This document shows, one piece after another, positions 1-12,900 of a stretch of 64,000 bases of DNA; the stretch's first letter is position 1, and the number at the start of each line of letters is the position of its first letter. Below the pieces are notes generated by a model, which did not search any database, had not been told where the DNA came from, and was given only the letters and a program-made list of their open reading frames with translations. The translations under genes and the position numbers were made by a program. Source of the DNA: Apostichopus japonicus. Its lineage: Eukaryota > Echinodermata > Holothuroidea > Aspidochirotida > Stichopodidae. The stretch spans positions 1,897,501 through 1,961,500 of the forward strand of contig NC_092572.1 of assembly GCF_037975245.1 (NCBI RefSeq), written 5' to 3'.

Positions 1-1359
1 AATGTGTATTATGTATTTAACATTACTGTTGGGCATATAACACATATACTCCTTTCGGATATTCGAAACGTAGCGGAACAGAACGTTCGACAATGATCTT
101 TTGTGAAAACTGTGTTGCAACTATTAGTTGTAAACAATGCCATGTCAGTTTTGGTAAAAGTCTTCCTCTGAAGAGATCATCTTATTATCGAGTTGCTTCG
201 ATTTTAAATCTCGCTTACTGCTTTTGTCGCTCTGTGATAACAATGAAGTTAAAGTCAAAGTCAAAGTGAAATTCAAAGTGAAAGTCAAAGTGACAACTCT
301 TATATCGTTTATTTGTTATTATTAAAAATATCTATGAGCATGCACTATGTAAACGATGCCACTAAACGGATTTCTCAAGATACAAAATACACCTGTGTGA
401 CATAGTTATAGCTTTATCTTTGCACACCATAAATTTTACAATAATTTTGTAGGGAAATATTGTTTCTCAAATAGATGCTTTGGTTTCAAGACAAAACAAA
501 TAACAAGAAAGCAATGTTGGTGCCCCTCATAAATTGTTGGTGCCCCTCAAACTCGGAGTAACTGCTTCCCAAGGGCACAAACATTTCAGTAAAGCTGTCT
601 ATCTCGGTCTTATCAAAGCCAGCATGGTGAAAAATATTGACGGCTTGGCTTCGTGGGTAGGTGACTAACATAAGATTGTACAACATTTGCGAACATGCTA
701 AGAATACCTTGTTTATTTTGTGCAAAAACTGTGTAAGTGTCGGCTAAAATCCAGTGAGTTGTAATCCATTAAAACTACATTTTTCACACAAAATTCCTGG
801 CTAATATGCTGCATCAAGTGTTTATATATTTGAAAATGAAAGATATTTTGACGATAACATCAGGATTTTGTCAAAACCTGGTTGTTATAACGTAGGCACC
901 CTAGTGCGAGTCCTCTTTTCGGGTTTAACAAGATGGCGCTAGTGACATTTATATCGCTGCAAAGCGTATTGTTTGCAGGTGCGATATGGCTTCTATCTTT
1001 ACCTTTCTGTGTCACATGTACCTACGGGGTTCACTTATAATATACTCTGCAGTCAAGTACACTATGAATATTCAATATACAAAAATATCACTATATAACT
1101 AGTTGGAATTTTCCATTTTTATTGGGGCTGGGAAAGATGATACTAGCAGTGTAAACAGTGTACTTGCGATTATAGTTTTTTCGACCAAACCACCTTTGTC
1201 ATAGTGATAGAGAGCAGAAAGTTAAAGCTTATTTTGCACGCCTTAGATATAGAATTGGGAGGAAGTGTGAGTAGTAGGGAAGAAGTATGGAGAAGTAGGA
1301 AGGTGTAGGAAGGGTAACTGTAGCTTAAACGCTAACTGAACTCCAAGGATATTCTCGGC
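1..1359. repeat. First copy of a large direct duplication (partner at 58643-64000)
   Basis: The sequence from base 1 onward matches the sequence from 58643 onward at roughly 95% or better by eye, in the same orientation. The match runs to 1359, where the partner reaches the window end, so the real ends lie outside the window. Positions 1-343 match 58643-59009, and 344-1359 match 62933-64000. Small indels separate the copies, for example near 720, 970 and 1150. A short internal direct repeat with core TTGGTGCCCCTCA lies at about 516-550. No convincing gene is seen in it; the 79-codon minus-strand frame at 486-725 is interrupted by an indel in the partner copy. Confidence 0.93.
243..294. repeat. 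AAAGTC/AAAGTG tandem hexamer repeat
   Basis: Alternating AAAGTC and AAAGTG hexamers run across this stretch. The partner copy at about 58895-58960 carries an expanded version, so the array length differs between duplicates. It is low-complexity, and the open frame across the partner array (Thr-Phe-Thr-Leu repeats on the minus strand) is not a gene. Confidence 0.85.
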
Positions 1360-2999
1360 GTGAAATGAACTCCAAAAAAGGAAGTACAGGTCAGCTGGGC
1401 TTCTCCCTGAAGGTGTGGTATTTAAGGTAAAAGAATGATCCCCAAAATGAGCTACATCATTCCAAACGGTAACCTCTTGAAACCACGTTGTACATAATGA
1501 CCATCATTATAAGGTCTTTAAAATAAGGATGGGTGACGTTTAATTGGTGGTAGAGTCTGCCTGACAGATATTTCGGCTCCATAACATAAAAGTCAAACAA
1601 ATCTGTTTAAAAATTGTGTAATATTTCAATATATAATATAATGTACACCCCCACGCTATCTCAAGAACAATTAAGCAACATATGTTGGGATTGTATACAC
1701 CATGAAAGTACTTTAGAACTTCATTATGTTTTCACTTAGATTGGTTAAATACCAACAGACCTGTGTTTGCTGCAGTATTGCAGTACTAAAGAAGTGTTTA
1801 GTGTTGTGTAACTAAGTAGTATTCAGTACTAGCACGTGATATAAAGTACTCATAAATTACAGTACTCATCAGTGAGAACTCTTATTCGGATGCATAAATG
1901 CTCAAACTCGAACTCGATTTAAATCATATGATTCTCGATTAGGATGAGCACTTAATGAGTACTTGAGATTACTTCGTGAAAAGAGAGCTATGTTCTTTTG
2001 AAGTATTAACAAGAAACCGCAGACATATGAACTATTGACTATATACTTCTTAAAATACCAAACATATTCTGCTTTAAATTGTGATGTACTATGTTGCGTT
2101 AAGTTGCAACCTCTAAAAGCATGACACATGACTGACAAAATAATAGGGAAATTAATGCAGAGAACTGAAGTTGGTTAAAAAGAAGGTTAATATTTTCTAG
2201 TATAAACACACTATCCTTTTACGTACGACTTAATCATTAATCATAAAGTTAACATAACAGCACATGAGACAAACTTACTTATAAATACATCCTTTGAAGA
2301 AGCAAGACAATACGAACTCAAAGTAGACATCAGTGTGATGACAGAACAATAAAGTAAACAAAAAGGTATGCCTACACTTCAATTATAAAACTAGTCCACA
2401 GTCCATTGATAACAGGTCAAAGTATATGTTCTCCTGCTGCTTTTTGGCACTTTTCCTGAAGGAGAACAATCGGGCGGATATATTGACTCTAATAGGAGAA
2501 TGCTCGTAAAGTACTATGAAGACTATTCACCAATAATGGTGCATTGGTTTTTACTCAGGAATGACTACAGTGGAAAGTACACACAAGTGAAATGATCTTG
2601 ATAGTTTGAATGAGCGGCAATTATACATATAATCTGAGAACGTAACAAAATAGATATTATAAACTGTAGTAGTTTGTGAGCGTAGGACAATTATTGAGGA
2701 GGATTGGACGAGACTTTAAACTATGTAAAACTGTTACTTGCGACTTGTCCTAAGTGTGATCACGCCTCGTTTCATTTCACCACTGACCTTTCTCGTCAGC
2801 CAGCTTCAAGGATCTATTGTACCTTTTGGTAACTGAATGACATTAACATCGATGTCCTACAAAAAATTGTAAATGTGTCACTCTCCGGGCTCATATCCTC
2901 GTTGTCTCTTAGTGACCCCTGTATTTTTTGAATTGGTCAATCAATACAACAGTGAAGTGAGGAATGACTGTGATAATGATCATACACTATGTTGACTTT

Positions 3000-3560
3000 G
3001 TGTATTGAACGTCGTCACCTGATTGTATAAGCAAATATCGGAACGAAGTCATGTTAGCTTCATATTTATTTCATGGAGGTGACAACTAAGTGGATGACAA
3101 CATCAAGTACATTTCGCAGATATTTCGTGCACAAAAAATTATGTTAACCCAATCTCCACTCCGCTCGAACTTTAAGAACGTTTCATATAAAGAAGTGAAT
3201 AAAATGTAACACCTTAGCTTTGCCTTTTTAAGATCATGAAACTGTTATTAAAGTTTAAACGAAATGCTTTTTGCTAAGAACTGCAAAAGTAAATTGAGCA
3301 TGCTTTGGTGCAACTCGACTGATTACGTTCCTCACGACATCCTTGCTGATAATTGTTGAAAAAGTCTTAATAACTCAATGAAATTCCTGTTTTGGGGTTT
3401 CATATGCAAACAATAGAATAACAGTAAACGTATTACTGGAAACGTTTAACTGAGTTATTTATACCTATTAACTATTTTGTTGCTTCTTAGGAGCTGAAAA
3501 CGGTTATGACGTTTCTAAAGCAATAATCAACGTTGTAGCCTGTGCGACAAAGTATAAACC
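3000..3560. repeat. Diverged duplicate of intergenic DNA at about 54200-54720
   Basis: Short blocks match in the same order and orientation. CTTCATATTTAT and CATGGAGGT recur, followed by a shared ACATCAA block, and CTTCTTA-GAGCTGA followed by GACGTTTCTAA recurs further on. The partner lies about 2.2 kb downstream of pseudokinase gene 2, whereas this copy lies about 3.4 kb upstream of pseudokinase gene 1. It is heavily diverged, so the limits are approximate. Confidence 0.55.
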
Positions 3561-5239
3561 CAATGATGCGCTCTGAGTTATCCTTTAATTGACAGGTAAT
3601 ATATGAGGCTGACAAAGATGGCCCCATACGTATTACGTTCTAGGTTAGTGGACACTTGACACTCGGTCCATGTTTATTTGACCATACTTCGTAGCTTATT
3701 CCTTTCGGCAATAAGAAATCCACTAACAATGTAAGCTAAAAGAAGGTACCGATTTACTTGAGAGTAGGTTAATGATATTCATTACAGTTGGTGTGAATTA
3801 CGTTTACATTAATTTTTCTTTCAAATTAAGTATAATTACCTTCTACTGCGTAGGAAATTTTCATACAGTGATAATGTTTGAGCAATTTGTATGGCGTCCT
3901 AAAACGACATCATTTATGGTCGAGAAATACACAGTCACATATATCACATAAGAAGTCGATCACTAGTGAGCACAACGCCTCTTTTTATAAGTGTCTAATG
4001 ATTTTGTTTGAAAATCTTTGCACATTTCTGCTTTCAGTGAAGAAAATTCTGAAATGTTCTGACAATTATTGACAATATTAGCCATAATAATGGATACGAC
4101 CTCACGGCTGCATTGAATCTGTATTAGAAACCAAGAGAGTCCCTTAATCGAGGTCATCAAGTATTTACAGTTGTTGCTTCAAATTTACAAAATGAAACCA
4201 ATATTGCAACACGCATAGCTCCAAAGGCTAAATACGTCGTTGTTTCTTCATCTAAAACAATTATAAACCCTCTTTAAATAGCATTGTCGATATATATATA
4301 CTCCATATCAATATTGTCAGTGGTAATTAAGAACGACCTTTGTCATTGACACATTAGCTAAGCAAATGAAAAAAAAAAACACAGGGTAAAGGTAATTTGA
4401 GGTAACCATAAGGTCATTGCTACATTAAGTAAAACTCATTTTGGTCTTGAACCATGAGCTCTCGTTGTCATCGACTACAGGGCTATGTGACTTGTACGCG
4501 GTGGGTGAGATGGAATGCTATCATTCACATACCAAGAGGACATCAATAAAATACTAATCACATGTGCAGACTACGTTAGCCTTGTCAGCAGCATTGTCGT
4601 TAAGGAACGCATAACGATTGCCTATAAAAGGAAATTAGTTTTGAAAGCCAATTCCTGTTTTCGATAATAGACAAAGTGCGTTTTTAAAACAAGCAGGTGA
4701 CATTGTGAAAAAAAAATAGTCGAAATTTGCTAACAACAAACTTGGAATATCCTTGATTAAAAGGGCAACTTCCGGTTTGGGTACCGTAGTATCTGTAAAA
4801 CGTTTTTGAGAGAATACCCCACAACCACTGTTTTTCTGTTTTTCATTTTTTTTTTATAAGATTCTACCTCACAGTGCAAGCATTTAAGAACAGGTTGAAC
4901 TAAGACGAATCAGAATTAGGATACAAATATGAGTGGAGCTTTTAGCTGTAACAAAACAAACTTTTCACAAAAAATCTTTCCATACAACGTGTATCAGGTT
5001 TAGAAAGCTCATTCTTCTCTTTCTAGCAACTTACAAAGCCCAATATAAGGTTCTATTTTGGTACCATTCGTAAGGAAATGTGATAAAATATATGAGGAAG
5101 CGCACAATGAGGGTGACTGTTGAAGATTTCCAGGTTTTCCAAACACAGCACAAGTTTTGTGAAAATATCAAACAAAGAGAAACGTCAAAATGGCTTTGCA
5201 AGTATACATAATTGGTATTTTAGTTTATATATTTACTTC

Positions 5240-5262
5240 GGGTGGGAGGGGGGGGGGGGTGG
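5240..5262 (+). repeat. G-rich run with G-quadruplex potential
   Basis: The plus strand has GGG-T-GGG-A followed by about 13 G and then TGG. Several G tracts of three or more sit within 23 bases. It is intergenic, with no gene association seen. Confidence 0.7.
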
Positions 5263-5574
5263 ATTGCTCTAATGGTGTTAAGGAGGCAAATATCCTAGAA
5301 GCGGCAGCGTTTTCATATAGTTGGTATTGTTTTGGAAACGATTTTCAAGTGCATGTTACAAATTGAAATACTCTGAACTCATTTTAGGATGTATCGTCTT
5401 CCATGCCTTTTTTATTTGAAATATTTGAGAGCAAATAATACCCTTGCTCCTCTCTTGACTCTTGGCAATTTTTATGGAGCGGCAAAAAGTGCACCCCAGT
5501 ACTAGAGCCCCCCAAAAACGAGCATACAAAGCCGATTACATTACTAATTTAATTTGCTATTGTAACGCCCCTGT

Positions 5575-5680
5575 ACCCCGGCCGAGCGGTAGCGTGGGTT
5601 ATCAGGCAGCTAGAGGCCACTTGATATCAGGGCAGGGGAAAGGGAGAGGCGAAGACTAATTCTAGCAGGGCTTGAACCAA
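5575..5680 (+). repeat. Possible tRNA-derived SINE fragment
   Basis: GGCCGAGCGGTAGCG at about 5580 resembles the A-box end of a Leu/Ser-type tRNA. GGCTTGAACC at about 5668 is a weak B-box-like match. The spacing is too long for a functional tRNA and no cloverleaf can be drawn, so this is at best a SINE or a tRNA-like relic. Confidence 0.3.
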
Positions 5681-5954
5681 TACAACTGCAAAATGGAACA
5701 AATGTTAGTGGAATGGTGAGTGAATGGGCAACATATCGCATGGTAAATTATTCTTAAAACTCGGGTAAACATATTCTGAGTAGCCGTGGGCGTGTTCGAA
5801 ATACGGGGTACACGCATCCCAGGGCGTAAGACCATTCGCAGTTGCTGGCCAAAGTCAGCGACTCTTTCCAGATTTTCTTTCGAATTTCACAGCAAAAAAT
5901 GGAAAACATGAACACATGGACATGTTTATAGTAGCCAGCTATTAACCCAAATTC

Positions 5955-6060
5955 ATTTATTTTGAAATTACTAGCGATATCATAAGAACATACACACAAA
6001 ATTTGCTCAAGGGGGTGGTGGGCGATGCCCCCCTCCCCTTCGCTTCGCGCCTGTATTGGC
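5955..6060 (+). repeat. Dispersed repeat related to the 61340-61400 element segment
   Basis: TTTGAAATTACTAGCGATATC, then a stretch ending AAAATTTGCTC and a G-run/C-run hairpin, matches the order seen at 61340-61400 inside the terminal-inverted-repeat element. The CCCTTCGCTTCGCGCC hairpin tail belongs to the same family style. It is a partial copy without identifiable ends. Confidence 0.55.
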
Positions 6061-6771
6061 CTCAACCTGTACGCTCGAAAGGCATGCATATGAATTTTAT
6101 GCATGATGTGGTATATCCTGCAATTGTATTGAGGTGAATGCCAAGACAATCAGTGGGTGGCAACATAGTGTAGGAGTCAGATAATATTGGTTAGGTTTCA
6201 AACCCGTTACGTGTATAAGCAAAATACTGTATGCTGAGAATGATTTGGATGACGTTTGGGGTAAGAATGAAGGAAACATCATCTATTTCCTCTTACTTAG
6301 AAGAAGTTTGTTAAACACAGCTGATCACATCAATGTTTTAAATATACCAAAAACGGACTGGAAGGTAATACCAGAAACTAATTTGGTATCAGAAACAAAC
6401 AACGCTACAACAGTAGGACATCGATTGTTTTCATCTTTTTGTTTCGTCAGTGCTTGGGCCGTTCTTTGTGTGTTCGGGATGAAATTAGATGTTTTTATTC
6501 ACTCTTCATAAAATGAGGTTATTCTGCTACTGCAATTTGATTCTATGTAATCTGCCATAAGTCAGTATGACGTTATCACCACAATTCATATAAATCTATT
6601 CTAGGGCAACGGTCTATAGACGGTTAAAACTAACGCTATTAGAATGAAAGTAATCTAACTAAGCTAGGATAAGATCTATATATAGGCCTACATTAAAACT
6701 AATCATTATATCGAAAGCTGCGTACGGTACTTATCAAGTTGGTTCATACTGAATATTAAACTTTAAGTTTT

Positions 6772-6904
6772 GTTATAGCGCGTCATACAGTATAGCTACT
6801 ACTATGCTGATTTCACTTTTACATTAGTTCACGAGAAGTGTGTCCGATAATAATTTGTCATATGCACGGTGTATTGAATTATTACAACGAAAGCAATTAA
6901 CGTC
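6772..6904 (+). promoter_or_regulatory. Conserved upstream region of pseudokinase gene 1 with an IRF/ISRE-like site
   Basis: About 130 bp directly upstream of the start codon align with 45107-45226, the same position in the paralogue. The best block is CTGATTTCACTTTTACAT at 6807-6824, identical in both genes. A GTTATA-CGCGTCA block lies about 30 bp before it. The reverse complement contains AAAAGTGAAA, which fits the AANNGAAA core bound by IRF-family factors. Whether this is promoter, 5' UTR or both is not decided. No clear TATA box is seen. Confidence 0.5.
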
Positions 6905-9900
6905 ATGTCTCACTTACGGTCAATGTTATATTGCTTATTCTGTGTTCCTTTAATCTTCTGCGGTAAGTGAATCATTGCATGAAGTCTGGTTTCAAACAAT
7001 GTTATATAACAAACTGCTGAACTTCTCACCTAATTATTTTGTAGATAAACAAGAACGCGCAGCTGAAGCTTGCAATGAAGTCGATGAGACTCAACCATTT
7101 CCGACTATTGTATGTAGGTGATGCCCGAGGATCCTGTCTGCCTTGTGTGTCCAGTTTATCAAGAAGTTGACGTGGAGTGGTTTACAGCTGAGACTCGAAT
7201 TACATACGGAAACTTTTATGTGGGGAAATATAACGATTTAAATGTAAACATCTGCCATCAGACGAAAGCTTTTTCACTATATACTTTTCAATATAGACTA
7301 TTTTCAATAATTATCCATTAACTTAACTGCAGTTAATAGGATCGCAGCTTAACATTAACAAAGACCAATATTGTTCAGCTGACCAGCTAATGCATTCTAG
7401 GCAACAATATTTCTAGGCAACAATAATTTGGATCACAAAAGCAGAATGCTTCTCACCTTTCACCAAAGAAAAAGATACGCGTACAATGTATATTCCACGT
7501 ACCACTGAACATATCGAATTTTCAGGATAGCTGCGAAATCTCAACACAACAACTTCCTTAACAAGTATAACTCTCCAGCTCGCAGCATGTTACATTTTGT
7601 GTATATGCAATAACAAATACAGAAAATCATAATACTTAAACACCACAGTATATCGTTTCACACATTGGTTGCGTTAATCTGCTGATATTCATCTGTAATG
7701 GTAAGTGAGTGAGAATTATCATTGCGGTGCTGTTTTTATATAATGCTCTACATGTGATCTTCAAACGTCATTCAATTCAAAATAAAACATTATAACCATG
7801 CTCTTAAATACCAAACAAGGTCGTATCATAACTAACAGCCATATCATTAAAGCATAATAAATGAATACCACATATGCTGCAGATAACCATTGCATTGTAT
7901 TCAACACAATATGTAATTGACAACATGTCCTACACTGCAGCTGTTGGAAACCATATCATTGAGTTTTGTTTTGTGTTGTGTCTAACGGACTGATCTAATG
8001 GAATGTGTGCTAAAATAGTCCAATCACTGTAATTAGTGACAAGGCTCTAAAGTTAGAATGGACAATTCTCAGAATTAATTGTCACATGAATGCAAAATGT
8101 ACTGGTGGTAGCACGTTTTTGACGGATAACATCTTATCAATCTTATCAATTTGATGCCCACAGTCATTCTGTAAGTTATGAATAAAATCATCCTACAGTT
8201 TATTCAAGTACATATTGAAATATTTAATGAAAATAGGGTAACACCTACACAAGACGAAGGTGGACAGTTTTGTGTGAGTGTGCGCTTACATGGTCTCTAT
8301 GGTTTTGTGTATTTGTGTGGCAAGACTAACGAACGATTTGTATTGAGACCACACCTTTACATTTATACGAACATATTTGTAAGAATTCAATATAGAATAG
8401 CATACAGTGTAAACATATTTTTACTATCCTTTTATGTTATTTTGTCTGGTAGTTGCAATAGTATTATACAACATATTCTATTGACATAATTCAGATGCTT
8501 AGGTGGGCAGCATGTGTCTGTGTAACGATATATTACTTAACAGGATATTGAATGAGGACAATGAACAATAAAAAAGAAACGGAACACTGTGCTCGTCTAT
8601 AGTCACCATCTAAACATCCCTTATTTTGGATATATAAGATACAAAATAAGTTACAATTGTTTTAAAGGTATAAAAAGCCAAACAAGGAAGTAAACTTAGC
8701 AATCTGATTCTATATAGGTCAAGCACATTATTCTACGAAAGCTTTTGATCCAGTTCTAGCTATGAGAAAATAGATTTTAGTCAAGTAGTTTGATGCAGTT
8801 TCGTAAGTTGTTTCCCTTAATAAGTAACATGAGGTCGACATTTAATTATTCTCTTGATTTGAGAACAATACGAATAATTTAATCAAACCCGGTACTTGAC
8901 AAACACGTTCATGATGTTTTCATGACTACAGACATGACGGACGTTAAAACAATAGGGCTCTCATTTTCCAGCCTTCGACCGAACGGGCAAATGTTTCACC
9001 CATGGGTGTTTGCACCAAAAACTAACTATTTCTTTCTTTGTCCCACTGACACTCTACATACAACACAAACTCCGGAAGAGTTACAACCACGGCAATTAAA
9101 AAACACGTGGGTCGTAGCGGTTGTTGTATTCGGTTTGATTTCCAGTGGCCTGTTTGTCTGTGTTTATATCACAGTCAGACAATTTAGATGTAGGTAAACG
9201 TGCTGTAAATACCTTTGATATTTAAAGTTAATGAACAGAAATATGGAATCATTTGTTTTATATAGGCTTACGATGTCAAATGATATCGCACTTTTTCAAA
9301 TATGATAAAAAAAATTGAACCAAGGCATGGAAGCACTATTCAGGGGTAGCTATAAGTTATTCAACATGACTGGCGCATTGTTTTTGTAATTACGGTAGGC
9401 ATTATCTTTTCGTTCACACTTTTAATAAATTACATCGTCAGATAATGAAATGAAAGATCATAATATGTTTAACAAGGGTTTAGTGATTGCTAATATGCAA
9501 TACATTTTCGATCGGTACATTGTAATCATCTGCGTCGCCTCTTAACGACTAATCATGTCACAAAACACTTGTATAGGGATGCTTCACGCAGGAAGTTTTA
9601 CAATTTGATTTCAAATTAAACAAATTAAAAAAATATAAAATAAGTTTTCAATATACATCTCATGATATAGCTTTACGATTGGTTAGTACTTTTGTTACCA
9701 ACAAAGTAATAGTAATCAGAGTTTTTGTTTCGTTACTTACTCTCACTTTGGAGGGATTGAACCGTATTCATTACTTCTCTGTCCATTTAAATTTTCAGTA
9801 ACAAGAAACAGGCAAGGGTTAGTATTATTTAAAAAAAAATATTTGCAAATTGATCATCCCCCCAAATCACTCTTGCAGTTCGCTCTTGGACGTCTGTATT

Positions 9901-12900
9901 AAATGTTGTTAGTTTGTTAGCTTTGGAGCTTAGTCAAATGACCATCAACGTTGATAATACTAAGCAACAGTTATACTCTACTTTATCTACTGTATCAAAC
10001 ACTTTATCACCATGAAAACAATTGAATTAGATATAAACTAGAAACTAATGCAGTTGTATAAGATAAAACACCGACTTTATTATTTTACAGTTAAACGAAA
10101 GAAGATATTGACAGAAGGGAGGTAAGCTATGTTCTTAATGTTCTTTACAACTGTATAACGGAACCGCCAAGCCTAAACTAATCGACATACTGAATGTTAA
10201 ACTTTATTCTAGTTACGATAATTACAGATAATTGGCATTGATATTAATAAGTCATGACATGGGTTATTGTGATAGGAGGAAAGTATTCATGTAACTTCAC
10301 GGGTTATCGTCACTGATTTTTGTAGCAGGAAAGAATTACCAAAGACACCTGTTGACGAGGAAATCTCACAAAACTCGCTCAATTCTGGAGGGAGTGAACC
10401 TAGTAAGTTTATTCAAAATATCGATAGTAATTTAAATGAATCAATTAAAACGTAAAATTCATATTATTTTTACACATCGCAAGCACTAAACAAGAGATGC
10501 AGATAACATTTGCCAACGAGAGTGTAATCCGTATATCTATAGAAGAAAATTGATACAACTGTTCGATACTTATGTCATTGTGTTATACAGTCCACCAAGA
10601 GTAAATTGTTACTAAGGGTCATATGGAGCCACTGCGTATTAATAAATACTGAGTAATTAAAAGATACACTCTCATATAGGTTATTTGTAGTACTATTTAG
10701 TATGTAATTTGCATGTTTATCACTTTAAGATATTTTCTCTTTCGCAGATTATTATTCTACAGCAGATGTAATTTCAGGAAAAGATCCCCGGATGTTGACT
10801 GAGAAAGACATTTCCATCATCATGGAAATAAAGATAGGAAAAGTCTACAAAAGATGGATGGGATCTATTCATCTTTCTAATGAGACCAATAAGTGTGTTG
10901 TAGTAACAACTCTAACAGGCTAGTAACATTATGATATACAATTATTGTACTTATTGAGTTTAAAGCCACGGTCAGATATTATATCATACAACGTATGTAT
11001 CGATTTTGTGTGCAACAACGGTAAACTGTTGGTAATGGTGTCCCTTATCACTTCATTTAAAGATGAGAGGGGATTAATCGAATTTTGCAACCAACCGCAC
11101 TATTTATTAATTCGTGACTATTTTTGGTTCTGTTTTTAGAACAACTATTTAGAAAGAAAGAAATTCATTGGGAGGCTTACATCAGAAAATGTCTCGAATT
11201 ACCAGCATCGAACCATCTAGCAAAGATCGAGGCTATATCTATACAAAGCAGTGAGTTGTTATTGTCCATATTTTATTAATCAAAATATAGTATATTGTTA
11301 ATCTATGTTAGTGGAATGCAAACAAAGCGAAATGAAGTCCATACATCCATATTTGTTCCGTTTTTAAAACTCCAAGGGTGACTATGTCCGCCAAGTGGAA
11401 TAAAAAGAAAATGCATAGACCGATGACCTGATATGATCTTCTGGTCATAATGTATATGAGAACAAGAAGCTTATATTTTTATCACCAACTTAATGAGCTT
11501 TCCTATGTTACAATAATTATATGCAGGACATTCCACATATGTTAACGTATTTTACTATAAACACGTTTTCTTTAACGTAGTTTCTTCTATTTTGTCTCTT
11601 GTATTGTTTAAGATAAACTGTTTCTTATCAGTGAACACCTCGTTTGTGAAAGTATGCACAAAGTCTTATCACGTGACACTAAAGATGAAAAGGACATCTA
11701 CTGCTGTAGCTCATTATCAGTTCCTGACGTCATCAAACATATATCAGGAATTTTGGAAGGAATGGACATTATAAATACGTTCGGGGTAAGTAATAATAAA
11801 ACCTTTGCATTCAATATGTAGCAACCTAAACAACGTATTTTCATATAGCTGTCTGATTATTGAGTATTATCGGCATCGTCAATGTTCATTAAAACCTATC
11901 TTTCTGTTTAAAAGATCATTTCTAAGTGAACAACGTGTTAACATTTTGTCTCATATTACCCGTTTGTGCTTCTCCACACATGAATCTAACTTATTGTTTT
12001 TTCTTCTTCGTTTAGTTCCTTCACCCTGGCTTAACAACGGAAAAGGTTTTGCTAACAAAAGGAGGGCAGGTCAAATTATTTGACTTCTGTCTGGCTCGCG
12101 ATGCACCGAAAATAGCTGCTCTCAAGAAAGAAAAGGTAAAATGTACAATGTAATTATATATTAATTACAAGATTATGATAGCATAACGGATAAAAAGATT
12201 ATATCATCCAGTCAAAGCACAGTCAGCGTTATATCCTGGTGTAAGACACATCCGTACCCTTGAAAACTGTATGCAAAAATGGCCTGAGGTTTTTCTTTGG
12301 AATAGTGCTACACGTTAGGCTTGTGCGTTCAAACTTTATATCGATTTCTCAATGTTAAAACATTTTACAATTTTCTGTGTCATATTAACTTATTATTGGT
12401 ATAACGAGGTCTGTGATGTACATATATAACAAAGAACAACATAAAACACATTAATTTAGCCTTCAGCGGGATTGATTTTTATTTCAAAGTGCCTCGATTA
12501 AAATATTGAATAATAGTTTGCGATAATATGCATGACTTGTTTGCGTCTTTGTACTTAATGAAGTCAGAGCAACTTCTTCTTTATTACGCCTTACCATAAT
12601 TTGATAAAGTTATCAACACATTCGCTTTAACAATGTCACAATGTAATAAATAGTTTTAGAAAATATAATGTCGCCCAATGCAGCAGCAATGTTTATCTTG
12701 CAGCTAATTTAATTGTGGTTTCTTACAACATTTTTTTTTTCATATTTATTTTTTACATAAGATTCGTTCCGTGACTTTGAATCAATTTCCACCTGAAATG
12801 TTGATGTTGAATCAATATACAGAATCCAGTGACGTGTGGTCTACAGCAGTAGTAATATGGGAGATTATGAAAGCTGGTAAATCAAACTAAATTCTTATCA

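Larger units (their letters stand above)
1360..6771. other. Gene-free intergenic region
   Basis: No open frame here has recognisable protein similarity or paired splice sites. It contains a stretch related to sequence downstream of the second pseudokinase gene (about 3000-3560), a G-rich run (5240-5262), a possible tRNA-derived SINE (5575-5680) and a dispersed G/C-rich repeat (5955-6060). All are listed separately. The rest is AT-rich and unremarkable. Confidence 0.6.

Noticed and set aside
486..725. 79-codon minus-strand frame in the first duplicate
   Set aside because: The partner copy has an indel (near 63209) that breaks the frame, and no family was recognised.
8178..8489. 103-codon plus-strand frame between the Ig and TM exons of pseudokinase gene 1
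   Set aside because: No Cys/Trp pattern of an Ig domain and no counterpart in the paralogue. It could still hide an exon, but nothing supports it.
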